Of a stretch of 64,000 bases of DNA, positions 35,675 through 47,708 are shown piece after piece. The position numbers and the translations under genes were made by a program. How positions within the stretch are numbered: the stretch's first letter is position 1; the number at the start of each line of letters is the position of its first letter. The notes under the pieces were generated by a model, which did not search any database, was not told where the DNA came from, and saw only the letters and a program-made list of their open reading frames with translations. The DNA is from Neomegalonema sp. GTDB taxonomy: Bacteria > Pseudomonadota > Alphaproteobacteria > Rhodobacterales > Rhodobacteraceae. Location of the stretch: the NCBI RefSeq assembly GCF_028688855.1, contig NZ_JAQTXI010000009.1, positions 96,325 to 160,324 of the forward strand. Direction: 5' to 3'.

Positions 35675-37344
35675 CAGAGACGTCAGACGTCCGAACGCCC
35701 GTCCTTTCGGTGCGCGACCTCGTGGTGGATTTCCCCCTGAGGCGCGGGAATTTCCGCGCCCTGCATGGCGTGAGCTTCGACATCGCGCCCGGCGAAGTGC
35801 TGGGCGTGGTGGGGGAATCCGGCGCGGGCAAATCCATGACCGGCGCGGCGGTGATCGGCCTGCTGACGCCTCCGGGGCGGATCACCAGCGGCGAGGTCTA
35901 TCTCCAGGGCCAGCGCATCGACCAGCTGCCCGAGGCGGAGATGGTCAAGCTGCGCGGCAAGCGGATCGGCATGGTGATGCAGGATCCGCTGACCAGCCTG
36001 AATCCGCTCTTCACGGTGGGTCAGCAGCTCATCGAGACCATCCGCCAGCATCTGCCTCTGAACGAAGCCGAAGCGCGGGCGCGGGCCGTCTCGCTGCTGG
36101 AGGAGGCGGGGATTCCCCGCGCCGCCGAACGCATCGATTCCTATCCGCATCAGTTTTCGGGCGGCATGCGTCAGCGGGTGGTGATCGCTCTGGCCATCGC
36201 GGCGGACCCCGAACTCGTCATCGCCGACGAACCGACCTCGGCTCTGGACGTCTCGGTTCAGGCTCAGGTCATCAAGGTGCTGAAGAAGCTCTGCGAGAGC
36301 CGGGGCGCCGCGATCATGCTGATCACCCATGACATGGGCGTCATCGCGCAGATCGCCGACCGCATCCTCGTCATGAACGCGGGGCGCATCGTCGAGAGCG
36401 GGCCGGTGGGTCAGGTGATCCGTCATCCGCGCGAGCCCTACACGATCAAGCTCATCGACAGCATCCCGACGCTCAACCGCGATCCCGGGGCGCCGGTTCC
36501 CGCCGAGGCCGCCGCCCCCGAGGCCGCGGCGCAGGACGCCTATGTGCGCGTCGAGAACCTCACCCGGGATTTCAGCCTCGGGGGAGGGGGCTCCTTCTTC
36601 GGGCGGCTCTTCGGCGGCGAGAGCCGGATCTTCCGCGCGGTGAACGACGTGAGCTTCTCCATCCGGCGCGGGGAGACCTATGGCCTGGTGGGAGAATCGG
36701 GCTCGGGGAAATCGACCTGCGCGAAGATGATCGCGGGGCTGATTCCGCCGAGTTCGGGGCGCATCTTCGTGGACGGCGCCGACGTCTGGTCCGCCGAGGG
36801 CCTGGCCTCGCGGCGACGCAACGTGCAGATGATCTTCCAGGATCCCTACGCCAGCCTGAATCCGCGCTGGAAGGTGGGAAGCATCGTCGCGGAGCCGATC
36901 AGGGCGCTGAAGCTGACCTCCAGCCGCGCGGAGATCGAGGATCGCGTGGCGGATCTCCTGCGCAAGGTGCGGCTCGATCCCGTCGCGATGCGCAAATATC
37001 CGCATGAGTTCTCGGGCGGCCAGCGCCAGAGGATCGCCATCGCGCGGGCGCTCTCGACGCAGCCGGCCTTCATCGTCTGCGACGAGCCGACTTCGGCTCT
37101 GGACGTCTCGGTTCAGGCCCAGGTGCTGGACCTCATGAGCGGGCTTCAGGAGGAATACGGCCTGACCTATCTGCTCATCAGCCATAACCTCGCGGTGATC
37201 CGGCAGATGGCCAACGACGTCGGCGTGATGCGTCAGGGCGTGCTGGAGGAGAGCGGCCCGGTGGACGAGATCTTCGACCATCCCAAGGCCGAATACACCC
37301 GGATGCTGCTCGACGCCGTGCCGGATCTCGACAAGGTGGCCTGA
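35671..37344 (+). CDS. Fused dipeptide-type ABC ATPase (two nucleotide-binding domains)
   Basis: 557-residue protein carrying both ATPase domains of a peptide-type importer (as in GsiA/YejF). Domain 1 (~8-270) has GESGAGKSMTG, FSGGMRQRVVIALAIA and LVIADEPTSALD. Domain 2 (~290-545) has GESGSGKSTCAKMIAG, FSGGQRQRIAIARALS and FIVCDEPTSALD. Each ends in the oligopeptide-type C-terminal extension (HPREPYTIKLIDSIP, HPKAEYTRMLLDAVP). Both Walker A Lys residues are intact. It starts within the permease stop codon and ends 15 bases from the convergent cbbR. Confidence 0.94.
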   Translation: MTETSDVRTPVLSVRDLVVDFPLRRGNFRALHGVSFDIAPGEVLGVVGESGAGKSMTGAAVIGLLTPPGRITSGEVYLQGQRIDQLPEAEMVKLRGKRIGMVMQDPLTSLNPLFTVGQQLIETIRQHLPLNEAEARARAVSLLEEAGIPRAAERIDSYPHQFSGGMRQRVVIALAIAADPELVIADEPTSALDVSVQAQVIKVLKKLCESRGAAIMLITHDMGVIAQIADRILVMNAGRIVESGPVGQVIRHPREPYTIKLIDSIPTLNRDPGAPVPAEAAAPEAAAQDAYVRVENLTRDFSLGGGGSFFGRLFGGESRIFRAVNDVSFSIRRGETYGLVGESGSGKSTCAKMIAGLIPPSSGRIFVDGADVWSAEGLASRRRNVQMIFQDPYASLNPRWKVGSIVAEPIRALKLTSSRAEIEDRVADLLRKVRLDPVAMRKYPHEFSGGQRQRIAIARALSTQPAFIVCDEPTSALDVSVQAQVLDLMSGLQEEYGLTYLLISHNLAVIRQMANDVGVMRQGVLEESGPVDEIFDHPKAEYTRMLLDAVPDLDKVA

Positions 37345-37359
37345 GGCGAGGGGAGTCCC

Positions 37360-38283
37360 TCACTTGGGCAGGAAATCGCCCTTCATGGCGAGGATCTCGG
37401 CGCGGATGCGCGCCGTGGCCGGGCCGAGCGGCGCGGCGCGGGCCCTCGCGAGGCGCCATTGGCGCACCAGAGGCAGCCCCGGCGCCCGCACCAGAGCGAG
37501 GCGTCCCTGACGCAGCTCCTCCATGGCCGTATGCAGCGAGAGGAAGGCCACGCCCAGGCCCGCCATGGCCGCCTGCTTGATCGATTCGTTCGAGCCCATT
37601 TCGATCAGCGTGAAGCCGCGTCCGTCGGCCAGGCTGTCGAGATAGCGCGTCATCAGCAGCCGCGTGCCCGACCCCTGCTCGCGCGAGATGATCGAATGGC
37701 GGAGCAGATCCTTCGCCCCGACCTCCTCCAGCCTGGTCAGGGGATTCTCCGGCGCGGCGATCAGCCCGTGCGGATGAGGCCCCAGCACATCCTCTTCGAT
37801 CTCGGGCCCGTCCGGCGGACGCCCCATGATCGCGAGATCCAGCTCCTGACGCTCCAGCCCCTCCAGCACGCGTTCGCGGTTGGATTCGCGCAAGACCACC
37901 TCGATCTCCGGCAGGATCTCCCGCAGGCGCGCAACCAGACGCGGCGCGAAATATTTCCCCGTCGAGACCGCTCCCAGCACCACGCGCCCGGTCTTGCCCT
38001 GAGCCCGGGCCTCCAGATCCGCGGCGAGGCGCCGCAGGATCTCCTCGATCCTGCGCCCGGCCTCCATGGCCATCTCGCCTTCGGGCGTGGGCGAGGAGCC
38101 CGCCGAATCGGAGCGTCTCTGAAGGAGCGCCACGCCCAGAATCCCTTCCAGGGCGCGGATTTGCGCATGAATGGCGGGCGGCGTCAGCCCGAGGCCGCCC
38201 GCGGCGGCGGCCAGAGATCCCCCCCGCGCGACGGCGGCGAGGGCGCGCAATTGACGCAAGGTCAGGGCGTCGGTGCGGATCAT
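37360..38283 (-). CDS. cbbR: LysR-family regulator of the Calvin-cycle operon
   Basis: 307-residue LysR-type regulator. The N-terminal winged helix (LTLRQLRALAAVARGGSLAAAA to LGVALLQRR, ~8-70) is followed by an effector-binding domain with CbbR-like segments (VVLGAVSTGKYFAPRLVARL, MGRPPDGPEIE, IISREQGSGTR, GSNESIKQAAMAGLGVAFLS). It is transcribed divergently from cbbF, the standard CbbR position, and would activate the cbb operon in response to metabolites such as RuBP or NADPH (family knowledge). The ATG is at 38283. Confidence 0.92.
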   Translation of the reverse strand: MIRTDALTLRQLRALAAVARGGSLAAAAGGLGLTPPAIHAQIRALEGILGVALLQRRSDSAGSSPTPEGEMAMEAGRRIEEILRRLAADLEARAQGKTGRVVLGAVSTGKYFAPRLVARLREILPEIEVVLRESNRERVLEGLERQELDLAIMGRPPDGPEIEEDVLGPHPHGLIAAPENPLTRLEEVGAKDLLRHSIISREQGSGTRLLMTRYLDSLADGRGFTLIEMGSNESIKQAAMAGLGVAFLSLHTAMEELRQGRLALVRAPGLPLVRQWRLARARAAPLGPATARIRAEILAMKGDFLPK

Positions 38284-38515
38284 TCGATTTTCCTGAATGC
38301 GGCTTCTGATTTTTAAAATTTCTTTTTGGCCTCCGATCCGCAAGCTTAGGGCCGAGGCGGGAGGATCGAAACGGATCTTCTGAAAAACGCCCCTCAAAAG
38401 AAAGGCTTAGATCTTTTCTCCGAGCCATCCGGCGCGGCGGGATGAGGTAAGTCCGAAAAGATCAAGGGACCGGAAAAAACCGGCCCGTCCATCGGCTCCC
38501 AGGGAGGAGGCCCCC
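38284..38515. promoter_or_regulatory. cbbR-cbbF intergenic control region
   Basis: 232-base divergent region. Close to cbbR it has a markedly AT-rich quasi-palindrome GATTTTTAAAATTTC (38308-38322), unlike the surrounding GC-rich DNA and suitable for LysR-type binding. A second AT-richer stretch at ~38380-38420 could hold the cbbF promoter. The exact TNA-N7-TNA CbbR boxes were not resolved by eye. Confidence 0.5.
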
Positions 38516-39523
38516 ATGCGCGACGCGACGAGAATCCTCAGGGATTCCGCGATCCCCGAGCCTTTCGAAGATCTCATGAACCGCATCGCCCTGGTGGCGA
38601 CGGGACTTTCCCGGCGGATCGCCCGGGGCGGGCTCGACGAGGATCTGGCCGGAGCGCGCGGCCAGAACGCGGGCGGCGACGGACAGAAGGCCCTCGACGT
38701 GATCGCCGACGAGGCCTTCATGGAGGCTCTGCGCGGCTCCGCCGTCCGTTATTACGCCTCCGAGGAGCAGGAGGAGGCCGTGGATCTCAATGGCGCGGGC
38801 GGCCTCGCGCTGGCGATAGATCCTCTGGACGGCTCCTCCAACATCGACGTGAACCTCTCCATCGGCACGATCTTCGGCGTCTATTCCGCCGGGGCGACGG
38901 CTCGGGCGAGCTTCCTGCGGCCCGGCCGCGATCTTCTGGCGGCGGGCTATGTGGTCTACGGGCCGCAATGCCTGCTGGTCGCGACCTTCGGACAGGGCGT
39001 GCTGCATTTCCTGCTCGACCCCGAGGACGGGCGCTTTCATCGCCTCGCCCGGAATTTCGACCTCTCGGGGAAATTCGGCGAATTCGCCATCAACGCCTCG
39101 AATCATCGCCATTGGCCCCGGCCCATCCGGGCCTATGTCGAGGATTGCCTCGCGGGAGAAGAGGGGCCGCGCCGCCGCAATTACAACATGCGCTGGGTGG
39201 CTTCCCTGGTGGCCGAAACCCACCGCATCCTGACGCGCGGCGGGGTGTTCCTCTACCCCGGCGACGCCCGCAAGGGCTATGAGCGCGGGCGTCTGCGCTA
39301 TCTCTACGAATGCGCGCCCATCGCCTTTCTCATCGAGCAGGCGGGCGGCGCGGCCACCGACGGCGTTTCGCCGATCCTCGCGCAGACCCCTGACGCCCTG
39401 CACGCCCGCACGCCCTTCGTCTTCGGCGGCGCGGCCAATGTGGCCCGCATCGCCGCCTATCACGAGCTTTCCCATGAAGAGACCTCGGCGCTGTTCGGCG
39501 GCCGCGGCCTGTTCCGGAGCTGA
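38516..39523 (+). CDS. cbbF: Class I fructose-1,6-bisphosphatase
   Basis: 335-residue FBPase, possibly also acting on sedoheptulose bisphosphate. The metal-binding motifs SEEQEE (82-87) and [14 protein letters not shown] (~100-113) and the C-terminal [20 protein letters not shown] are complete. It is the first gene of the cbb operon, with GGGAGGAGG ahead of the ATG at 38516. It dephosphorylates FBP to fructose-6-phosphate in the regenerative part of the cycle. Confidence 0.96.
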   Translation: MRDATRILRDSAIPEPFEDLMNRIALVATGLSRRIARGGLDEDLAGARGQNAGGDGQKALDVIADEAFMEALRGSAVRYYASEEQEEAVDLNGAGGLALAIDPLDGSSNIDVNLSIGTIFGVYSAGATARASFLRPGRDLLAAGYVVYGPQCLLVATFGQGVLHFLLDPEDGRFHRLARNFDLSGKFGEFAINASNHRHWPRPIRAYVEDCLAGEEGPRRRNYNMRWVASLVAETHRILTRGGVFLYPGDARKGYERGRLRYLYECAPIAFLIEQAGGAATDGVSPILAQTPDALHARTPFVFGGAANVARIAAYHELSHEETSALFGGRGLFRS

Positions 39524-39528
39524 TCCTC

Positions 39529-40401
39529 ATGAGCCGTCTGCATCCCATCATTTCGGTCACCGGCTCTTCGGGCGCCGGAACCTCCACGGTGAAGCACACC
39601 TTCGACCAGATCTTCCGTCGCGAGGGCGTGAAGTCCGTCTCCATCGAGGGCGACGCCTTCCACCGCTTCAACCGCGTCGAGATGAAGGCCGAACTCGCGC
39701 GGCGCACCGCCGCCGGAGACTTCACCTTCTCGCATTTCTCCTATGAGGCCAATGTTCTGGACGAACTGGAGCGGGTCTTCCGCGAATATGGCGCGACCGG
39801 CGAGGGCCGCACCCGCCATTACGTCCATGACGACGCCGAGGCCGCGCGCCATGGCGTGGCTCAGGGCGAGTTCACCGACTGGGCGCCCTTCGACTCCGGT
39901 TCGGACGTCCTCTTCTACGAGGGCCTGCACGGCTCGGTGATCAACGACGAGGTGAATCTCGCGGCTCTGGCGGATCTCAAGGTCGGGGTGGTGCCGGTGA
40001 TCAACCTCGAATGGATCCAGAAGATCCATCGCGACCGCGCTCAGCGCGGCTATTCCACCGAGGCCGTCACCGACGTGATCCTGCGGCGCATGCACGCCTA
40101 TGTGCATTGCATCTGCCCGCAATTCGCCGAGACCGACGTGAATTTCCAGCGCGTTCCGGTGGTCGACACCTCCAATCCCTTCATCGCGCGCTGGATCCCC
40201 ACCGCCGACGAAAGCCTGGTGGTGATCCGCTTCAAGAACCCGCGCGGGATCGACTTCGCTTATCTCACGCAGATGATCTCCGGCTCCTGGATGAGCCGCG
40301 CGAACTCCATCGTCGTTCCCGGACCCAAGATGGATCTGGCGATGCAATTGATCCTCACCCCTCTCATCGAGCGGCTCGTCTCCGCCAAGCGGCGCGGCTG
40401 A
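39529..40401 (+). CDS. cbbP: Phosphoribulokinase
   Basis: 290-residue proteobacterial-type phosphoribulokinase. The P-loop is GSSGAGTSTVKHTF near residue 12, with SIEGDAFHRFNRVEMK, DSGSDVLFYEGLHG (catalytic base region) and FIARWIPTADESLVVIRFK downstream. It makes ribulose-1,5-bisphosphate from ribulose-5-phosphate and ATP. It is the small allosteric bacterial form and lacks the redox Cys arrangement of plant enzymes. It follows cbbF by five bases. Confidence 0.96.
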   Translation: MSRLHPIISVTGSSGAGTSTVKHTFDQIFRREGVKSVSIEGDAFHRFNRVEMKAELARRTAAGDFTFSHFSYEANVLDELERVFREYGATGEGRTRHYVHDDAEAARHGVAQGEFTDWAPFDSGSDVLFYEGLHGSVINDEVNLAALADLKVGVVPVINLEWIQKIHRDRAQRGYSTEAVTDVILRRMHAYVHCICPQFAETDVNFQRVPVVDTSNPFIARWIPTADESLVVIRFKNPRGIDFAYLTQMISGSWMSRANSIVVPGPKMDLAMQLILTPLIERLVSAKRRG

Positions 40402-40413
40402 AAGGAGAAATCC

Positions 40414-42411
40414 ATGAACCTGCATGATCCTCGCGCCGCTCGGGAAAAGCTCATGGCCGACGCCTTGCGCGCTCTGGCGATGGACGCGGTGCAACAGGCC
40501 AATTCCGGACATCCCGGCATGCCCATGGGCATGGCCGACGTGGCGGCGGTGCTCTTCGACCGCTTCATGAAGCTGGACCCCGCCGCCCCCGGCTGGCCCG
40601 ACCGCGACCGCTTCGTGCTCTCGGCGGGCCATGGCTCGATGCTGCTTTACGGGCTGCATCATCTGCTCGGATATTCCGACATGGACATGGCGCAGATCCG
40701 CGCCTTCCGGCAGCTCGGCGCCCGCACGGCGGGACATCCGGAATATGGCCACGCCCAGGGAATCGAGGTCACCACCGGGCCGCTCGGCCAGGGGATCGCC
40801 ACCGCCGTGGGCATGGCCCTCGCCGAGCGTCTGGAGGCGGCGCGCTTCCCGGATCTCGTGGACCACTTCACTTACGTGATCGCCGGAGACGGCTGCCTCA
40901 TGGAGGGCGTGAGCCAGGAGGCCATCGACCTCGCGGGACATCTGAGGCTCTCGAAGCTCATCGTGCTTTGGGACGACAACCGCATCACCATCGACGGATC
41001 GACGGAGCTTTCGACCTCGGTGGATCAGGCGGCGCGCTTTCGGGCCAGCGGCTGGAACGCCCTCGAAGCCGACGGTCATGACGTCGAGGCCGTGGCCGCC
41101 GCTCTGGAGCAGGCCCGCGCCTCGGAGAAGCCGACGCTCGTCGCCTGCCGGACGATCATCGGCTATGGCGCGCCGAACAAGCAGGGCGGCCATGACGTGC
41201 ATGGCGCGCCGCTCGGCGCGGAGGAGATCGCCGCCGCCCGCAAGCATCTCGGCTGGAGCCACGGGCCCTTCGAGATCCCGGAGGAGGCCTACGCCGCCTT
41301 TCGCGCGGCGGCGTCTCGCGGCGCCGAGGCGCATCGGGTCTGGCGGGCCAGACTGGAGGCCTCGCCGCAGCGCGCCGCCTTCGAGGCCAACCGCGCGCAG
41401 GATCTCGCGCCCCTGACCGCCGCCATGGCCGCCCACAAGGCGAAGCTTCTGGCCGAGCGTCCGAAGATCGCCACCCGCAAGGCCAGCGAACTCGCCATCG
41501 GGGTCGTGAACGAGGCTCTGCCCTTCATGATCGGCGGCTCGGCGGATCTGACGGGCTCGAACCTCACCCGCAGCAAGGGCCAGCGCTCGGTCACGGCGGA
41601 GGATTTCGGCGGAAGCTACATCCATTACGGCATCCGCGAGCATGGCATGTCCGCCGCGATGAACGGGATCGCGCTGCATGGCGGCTTCCGGCCTTTCGGC
41701 GGCACCTTCCTCGCCTTCGCCGATTACGCTCGCCCCGCGATCCGTCTGGCGGCGCTGATGGGGGTCCCGACGATCTTCGTCATGACCCATGACTCCATCG
41801 GCCTTGGCGAAGACGGCCCGACCCATCAGCCCGTCGAGACCATCGCCAGCCTGCGCGCCATTCCCAATCTGACCGTGCTGCGCCCCGCCGACGCTCTGGA
41901 GACCGCCGAAGTCTGGGAGATCGCTCTGGCGAACCGCAAAGGCCCGACGCTTCTGGCTCTGTCGCGGCAGAATCTGCCGCTCCTGCGCCGCGAGGACGGG
42001 CCCAACCGCTCGGCGGAAGGCGCCTATCTGCTGCGGGGCGGCCCCGATGCAGGCGAAAGCCAGCGCGACCTGACGCTGATCGCCACCGGCTCCGAGGTCG
42101 AGATCGCCATGACGGCGGCCGAACTCCTCGGCGAGGAGGGCTTGCGCGTGGCGGTCGTCTCGGTCCCGAGCTTCGAGCTCTTCGCGGCGCGTCCCGCCGC
42201 CGAGCGCGCGGCGCTCCTGGGGGATGCGCCCCGGGTGGGCGTCGAGGCGGCGATCCGCATGGGCTGGGATCTGCTGCTCCGGCCCGAGGACGGCTTCGTC
42301 GGCATGACGGGCTTCGGCGCTTCGGCGCCCGCCCCGGCGCTCTACCAGCATTTCGGGATCACCGCCGAAGCCCTCGCCGCCGAGGCGAAGCGGCTGACGC
42401 GCAAAGCCTGA
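40414..42411 (+). CDS. cbbT: Transketolase
   Basis: 665-residue thiamine-diphosphate enzyme. The first half shows [31 protein letters not shown] and the ThDP motif [13 protein letters not shown]...WDDN. The second half shows the catalytic Glu in [15 protein letters not shown] and [17 protein letters not shown]. The length is normal for the family. It transfers two-carbon units in Calvin-cycle regeneration. It is the third gene of the operon, and AAAGGAGA precedes the ATG at 40414. Confidence 0.96.
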   Translation: MNLHDPRAAREKLMADALRALAMDAVQQANSGHPGMPMGMADVAAVLFDRFMKLDPAAPGWPDRDRFVLSAGHGSMLLYGLHHLLGYSDMDMAQIRAFRQLGARTAGHPEYGHAQGIEVTTGPLGQGIATAVGMALAERLEAARFPDLVDHFTYVIAGDGCLMEGVSQEAIDLAGHLRLSKLIVLWDDNRITIDGSTELSTSVDQAARFRASGWNALEADGHDVEAVAAALEQARASEKPTLVACRTIIGYGAPNKQGGHDVHGAPLGAEEIAAARKHLGWSHGPFEIPEEAYAAFRAAASRGAEAHRVWRARLEASPQRAAFEANRAQDLAPLTAAMAAHKAKLLAERPKIATRKASELAIGVVNEALPFMIGGSADLTGSNLTRSKGQRSVTAEDFGGSYIHYGIREHGMSAAMNGIALHGGFRPFGGTFLAFADYARPAIRLAALMGVPTIFVMTHDSIGLGEDGPTHQPVETIASLRAIPNLTVLRPADALETAEVWEIALANRKGPTLLALSRQNLPLLRREDGPNRSAEGAYLLRGGPDAGESQRDLTLIATGSEVEIAMTAAELLGEEGLRVAVVSVPSFELFAARPAAERAALLGDAPRVGVEAAIRMGWDLLLRPEDGFVGMTGFGASAPAPALYQHFGITAEALAAEAKRLTRKA

Positions 42412-42441
42412 ATCAAGAAAGAGAAAAGGGAGGACCGCGCG

Positions 42442-43515
42442 ATGGCGCTGATCACGCTGAGACAGCTTCTCGACCACGCCGCCGAACAGGATTACGGCGT
42501 CCCCGCCTTCAACATCAACAACATGGAGCAGGGCATCGCGATCATGGAGGCGGCCCGCGCCGTCGACGCTCCGGTGATCATGCAGGCCAGCCGCGGCGCC
42601 CGCGGCTACGCCGGAGACGTGATGCTCGGCAAGATGATCGAGGCCCTCGCCGAGACCTATCCCGAGATCCCGCTCTGCATGCATCAGGATCACGGCAATG
42701 ACGAAGCCACCTGCCTGACCGCCATCCGTCATGGCTTCACCTCGGTGATGATGGACGGCTCGCTCGAAGCCGACATGAAGACCCCCGCGAGCTACGAGTA
42801 TAACGTGGCGATCACCGAGCGCGTCTCTCGGATGGCCCATTGGGTCGGGGCTTCGGTCGAGGGCGAGCTTGGGGTTTTAGGCAGCCTCGAGACCGGAGAA
42901 GGCGAAGCCGAGGACGGCCATGGCGCCGAGGGCAAGCTCGATCATGCCCAGCTTCTGACCGACCCCGATCAGGCGGTGGATTTCGTCGCCAGGACCGGAG
43001 TCGACGCTCTGGCCATCGCCTGCGGGACCTCGCATGGCGCCTACAAGTTCAGCCGCAAGCCCGACGGCGAGATCCTCGCCATGGGCGTGATCGAGGAGAT
43101 CCACCGGCGGCTCCCCAATACGCATCTCGTGATGCATGGCTCCTCCAGCGTGCCCCAGGAGCTTCAGGACGTCATCAACGCCCATGGCGGCGAGATGCCC
43201 CAGACCTTCGGCGTTCCCGTCGAGGAGATCGTGCGCGGCATCCGGCACGGCGTGCGCAAGGTCAACATCGACACCGATTGCCGCATGGCCATGACCGCCG
43301 AATTCCGTCGGATCGCGGTGAAGAATCCCCGCGAATTCGATCCGCGCAAGTTCCTCAAGCCCGCCATGGACGCCATGGCGAAGCTCTGCAAGGCGCGCTT
43401 CGAGGCCTTCGGAACCGCCGGACAGGCCCACAGGATCCGACCCGTCCCGCTCGACGAGATGGCCAGACGCTACGCCGCCGGAACGCTGGCCCGGCCTCAG
43501 GCGAAAGCCGCCTGA
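42442..43515 (+). CDS. cbbA: Class II fructose-bisphosphate aldolase, Calvin-cycle type
   Basis: 357-residue zinc aldolase. Zinc and substrate motifs are visible: [24 protein letters not shown] (zinc His), [28 protein letters not shown] (zinc His), [10 protein letters not shown] and [13 protein letters not shown]. This set is typical of proteobacterial CbbA. It condenses DHAP with GAP, and with erythrose-4-phosphate in the cycle. It precedes the RuBisCO genes by 60 bases. Confidence 0.96.
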   Translation: MALITLRQLLDHAAEQDYGVPAFNINNMEQGIAIMEAARAVDAPVIMQASRGARGYAGDVMLGKMIEALAETYPEIPLCMHQDHGNDEATCLTAIRHGFTSVMMDGSLEADMKTPASYEYNVAITERVSRMAHWVGASVEGELGVLGSLETGEGEAEDGHGAEGKLDHAQLLTDPDQAVDFVARTGVDALAIACGTSHGAYKFSRKPDGEILAMGVIEEIHRRLPNTHLVMHGSSSVPQELQDVINAHGGEMPQTFGVPVEEIVRGIRHGVRKVNIDTDCRMAMTAEFRRIAVKNPREFDPRKFLKPAMDAMAKLCKARFEAFGTAGQAHRIRPVPLDEMARRYAAGTLARPQAKAA

Positions 43516-45045
<1,530 letters not shown>

Positions 45046-45058
45046 AGGAGAACCAACT

Positions 45059-45451
45059 ATGCGCGTCACTCAGGGTTGCTTCTCCTTCCTGCCCGATCTG
45101 ACCGACGAGCAGATCACCGCCCAGATCGAATATTGCCTGGGCCAGGGCTGGGCCATCGGCGTCGAGCACACGGACGACCCCCATCCCCGCAACACCTACT
45201 GGGAGATGTTCGGCCATCCGATGTTCGATCTGCGCGACGCCAAGGGCGCCATGATGGAGCTGGAGGCCTGCCGCAAGGCCTTCCCCGACCGCTACATCCG
45301 CATCAACGCCTTCGACTCGACCCGCGGCTTCGAGACGGTGACCATGAGCTTCATCGTCAACCGCCCGAAGATCGAGCCGACCATCCGCATGACCCGCACC
45401 GAGGTCGACGGACGCTCCATCCGCTACACCCACACCGTCCAGCTGGCCTGA
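45059..45451 (+). CDS. cbbS: RuBisCO small subunit
   Basis: 130-residue small subunit. It starts [19 protein letters not shown], contains [21 protein letters not shown], and carries the long C-terminal extension ([19 protein letters not shown]) that forms the central-pore beta-hairpin in red-type enzymes. It follows cbbL by 13 bases with AAGGAGA upstream. A strong hairpin begins six bases after the stop. Confidence 0.97.
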   Translation: MRVTQGCFSFLPDLTDEQITAQIEYCLGQGWAIGVEHTDDPHPRNTYWEMFGHPMFDLRDAKGAMMELEACRKAFPDRYIRINAFDSTRGFETVTMSFIVNRPKIEPTIRMTRTEVDGRSIRYTHTVQLA

Positions 45452-45456
45452 GGGTG

Positions 45457-45493
45457 GGAAAGCCGGGCGGCTTCCCCCGTCGCCCGGCTTTCC
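45457..45493 (+). terminator. Strong hairpin between cbbS and cbbX
   Basis: Perfect 13-base stem GGAAAGCCGGGCG / CGCCCGGCTTTCC around an 11-base loop, starting six bases after the cbbS stop. There is only a short mixed sequence after it and no T-run. It therefore probably protects the cbbLS mRNA 3' end and/or partly terminates, lowering cbbXY expression. Confidence 0.7.
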
Positions 45494-45536
45494 TCCGTGT
45501 GAAGACGCGACCAGACGACAGATCGAGGGCCGCCCC

Positions 45537-46463
45537 ATGACCGACCATCCGACCGCCGAAGCTTCCTCCCGGACCGTCGATCTGCGGGCCGAATACGAGA
45601 CCTCCGGCGTGCGCGAGGTGCTGGAGGAGCTGGACCGCGAACTGATCGGCCTCGCGCCGGTGAAGCAGCGCATCCGCGAGACCGCCGCGCTCCTGCTGGT
45701 GGATCGCGCCCGACGCAGCCTCGGGCTCTCGCAGGAGACGCCCACGCTGCACATGTCCTTCACGGGGAATCCCGGCACCGGCAAGACCACCGTCGCGCTG
45801 AAGATGGCGGGTCTGCTGCATCGGCTCGGCTATGTGCGCAAGGGGCATCTGATCAGCGTCACGCGCGACGATCTGGTCGGGCAATACATCGGCCACACCG
45901 CGCCCAAGACCAAGGAGATCCTCAAGAAGGCCATGGGCGGCGTGCTCTTCATCGACGAGGCCTATTATCTCTACAAGCCCGACAACGAACGCGATTACGG
46001 TCAGGAGGCCATCGAGATCCTGCTCCAGGTGATGGAGAACAACCGCGACGACCTCGTGGTGATCCTCGCCGGATACGCCGACCGCATGGACCGCTTCTTT
46101 CAGGCCAATCCGGGCTTCCGCTCGCGGGTGGCCCATCACATCGACTTCCCCGATTACGAAGACGGCGAATTGCTCCGCATCGCGGACTCCATGCTGGACG
46201 GCCAGGGCTACGGCTTCTCGCCTGAAGCCCGCGAGGTGATGACCCGCTACATCTCGATCCGTCGCGCCCAGCCGCATTTCGCCAACGCCCGTTCGATCCG
46301 CAACGCCCTCGACCGCGCGCGCCTGCGTCAGGCCAACCGGCTCTTCAGCCGCGACGCCCCCGTCAGCGCGGAGGACCTCTCGACCATCCTGCCGGAAGAC
46401 ATCTCCGTCAGCCGGGTGTTCACGGGCGGCCTGAAGATCGGCGCGCCGGAGGGCGGGTCATGA
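45537..46463 (+). CDS. cbbX: Red-type RuBisCO activase, AAA+
   Basis: 308-residue AAA+ remodelling ATPase that frees inhibited RuBisCO by threading the large-subunit C-terminus. Walker [10 protein letters not shown] is at 77-85, Walker [13 protein letters not shown] at ~135-146, a conserved pore-loop region is at [11 protein letters not shown], and sensor/arginine-finger sequence is in [17 protein letters not shown]. It follows cbbLS after an 85-base gap holding a strong hairpin. Its stop overlaps the cbbY start by four bases. Confidence 0.96.
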   Translation: MTDHPTAEASSRTVDLRAEYETSGVREVLEELDRELIGLAPVKQRIRETAALLLVDRARRSLGLSQETPTLHMSFTGNPGTGKTTVALKMAGLLHRLGYVRKGHLISVTRDDLVGQYIGHTAPKTKEILKKAMGGVLFIDEAYYLYKPDNERDYGQEAIEILLQVMENNRDDLVVILAGYADRMDRFFQANPGFRSRVAHHIDFPDYEDGELLRIADSMLDGQGYGFSPEAREVMTRYISIRRAQPHFANARSIRNALDRARLRQANRLFSRDAPVSAEDLSTILPEDISVSRVFTGGLKIGAPEGGS

Positions 46464-47152
46464 ACTGGCCGCAAGCCCTGATCTTCGACGTGGATGGAAC
46501 CCTCGCCGAGACCGAGCAGGCCCATCTTCAGGCCTTCAATCTGGCCTTCGCGGCGGCGGGTCTGGACTGGCGCTGGAGTCCCGAAGATTACCGCGCCCTG
46601 CTGACCACCACCGGCGGCAAGGAGCGCATGGCGCGCCATGTCCGGGAGCAGGGCGGAGATCCGGCGGCCTGGCCCATCGCGGATCTGCATCGGGCCAAGA
46701 CGCGCCTCTTCACGGAGATCGTCGCGGGAGGCGGCCTGCGGGCGCGCGCCGGAATCCGCGAGATCATCTCCGAAGCCCGCCGCGAGGGCGTCCGCTTGGC
46801 GGTGGCGACCACCACCTCGCCCGAGAACGTCGCGGCGCTTTGTCCGACGCTCTTCGGCGCGCCCATGGAGGCGGTCTTCGAGGTCGTGGCGGCGGGGGAC
46901 ATGGTCGCGGCCAAGAAGCCCGCGCCGGACGTCTATCTTCTCGCGCTGGAGCGGCTCGGGCTGCCTGCGGAGGCCTGCCTCGCGCTGGAGGATTCCCGCA
47001 ACGGCGTCCTCGCGGCGAAGAGGGCGGGGCTGAAGGTCGTCCTCTCGCAGAGCTTCTTCACGCAGGGCGAGCCGACGGAATCCCCGGATCTTCAGGTCGC
47101 GGAGTTTTCCGGGCTCCTTCCCCTCGGGCGGCTGCGCGCGGGTGTTTCGTGA
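46460..47152 (+). CDS. cbbY: CbbY-type HAD phosphatase
   Basis: 230-residue haloacid-dehalogenase phosphatase with the nucleophile motif [12 protein letters not shown] at ~9-20, motif [11 protein letters not shown], and the motif III/IV segment [10 protein letters not shown] with [17 protein letters not shown]. CbbY in red-type systems removes xylulose-1,5-bisphosphate, an inhibitory RuBisCO by-product (family knowledge). Its ATG lies in the cbbX stop (ATGA). The last ~95 bases are also the 3' end of the convergent lipocalin gene. Confidence 0.95.
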   Translation: MNWPQALIFDVDGTLAETEQAHLQAFNLAFAAAGLDWRWSPEDYRALLTTTGGKERMARHVREQGGDPAAWPIADLHRAKTRLFTEIVAGGGLRARAGIREIISEARREGVRLAVATTTSPENVAALCPTLFGAPMEAVFEVVAAGDMVAAKKPAPDVYLLALERLGLPAEACLALEDSRNGVLAAKRAGLKVVLSQSFFTQGEPTESPDLQVAEFSGLLPLGRLRAGVS

Positions 47153-47693
47153 AGCGCAACATCGAGACGTCGTAGCCCAGAGCCTGAGCGCGATTCAGCA
47201 GGATCTCGCGCGTGGCGGCGTCGGGGCGCGGCTGGCGGCAGAGCAGCCAGAGGAAACGCCCCGAAGGCTCGCCGACGATGGACCAGCCGTAATCCTCCGC
47301 CCGGTCGAGCACCCAGTAATTCCCGAAGAAGGGGCCGAAGAAGGAGACGCGCAGCTTGTTGTTCAGGCCCCTGGCGCTCCTGACGACATAGGCGCGTCCG
47401 ACGGCGCTTTTCGGCGGCCCGTCGAGTCCGCCCTGACGCCCCGAATTCACCACCTTGACCTTGCCGCTCGGCTTGAGGCTGTAATGCGCGGTGACGGCCT
47501 CCATGTCGCGCTGAAAGCCGTTCTCGTAGCGGGCGATCTCGTGCCAGAGGCCCAGATAGCGCCCGAGATCCACGGGCTTCAGGGGTTCGGGAACCTCGTC
47601 GTTGCCGACGGGGCCCGCATCCGGTCGCCGCACCGAGCGCCAGGACGCGAAGGTCAGGCCGCCCGCCAGAAGAAGCCGAGCCCAGAGCCGCAT
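47058..47693 (-). CDS. Bacterial lipocalin (Blc family)
   Basis: 211-residue lipocalin. An N-terminal hydrophobic segment (~1-17) without a clear lipobox Cys is followed by the lipocalin motif GRYLGLWHEIARYENGFQR, YSLKPSGKVKVVNSG, FGPFFGNYWVLDRAEDYGWS and GRFLWLLCRQP. The fold should end near residue 180 (MLRFTKHP). The remaining ~25 residues (Arg/Pro-rich) lie in the overlap with cbbY and may be a read-out caused by loss of the ancestral stop. It probably binds lipids or hydrophobic molecules in the envelope. ATG 47693 has AGGAG upstream. A terminator hairpin separates it from glgB. Confidence 0.88.
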   Translation of the reverse strand: MRLWARLLLAGGLTFASWRSVRRPDAGPVGNDEVPEPLKPVDLGRYLGLWHEIARYENGFQRDMEAVTAHYSLKPSGKVKVVNSGRQGGLDGPPKSAVGRAYVVRSARGLNNKLRVSFFGPFFGNYWVLDRAEDYGWSIVGEPSGRFLWLLCRQPRPDAATREILLNRAQALGYDVSMLRFTKHPRAAARGEGARKTPRPEDPGIPSARPA

Positions 47694-47708
47694 GATGGAA
47701 TCTCCTAT

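Noticed and set aside
39460..42840. Minus-strand open frame of 1126 codons opposite cbbP-cbbT-cbbA
   Set aside because: Antisense shadow of conserved Calvin-cycle genes, with no recognisable motifs.
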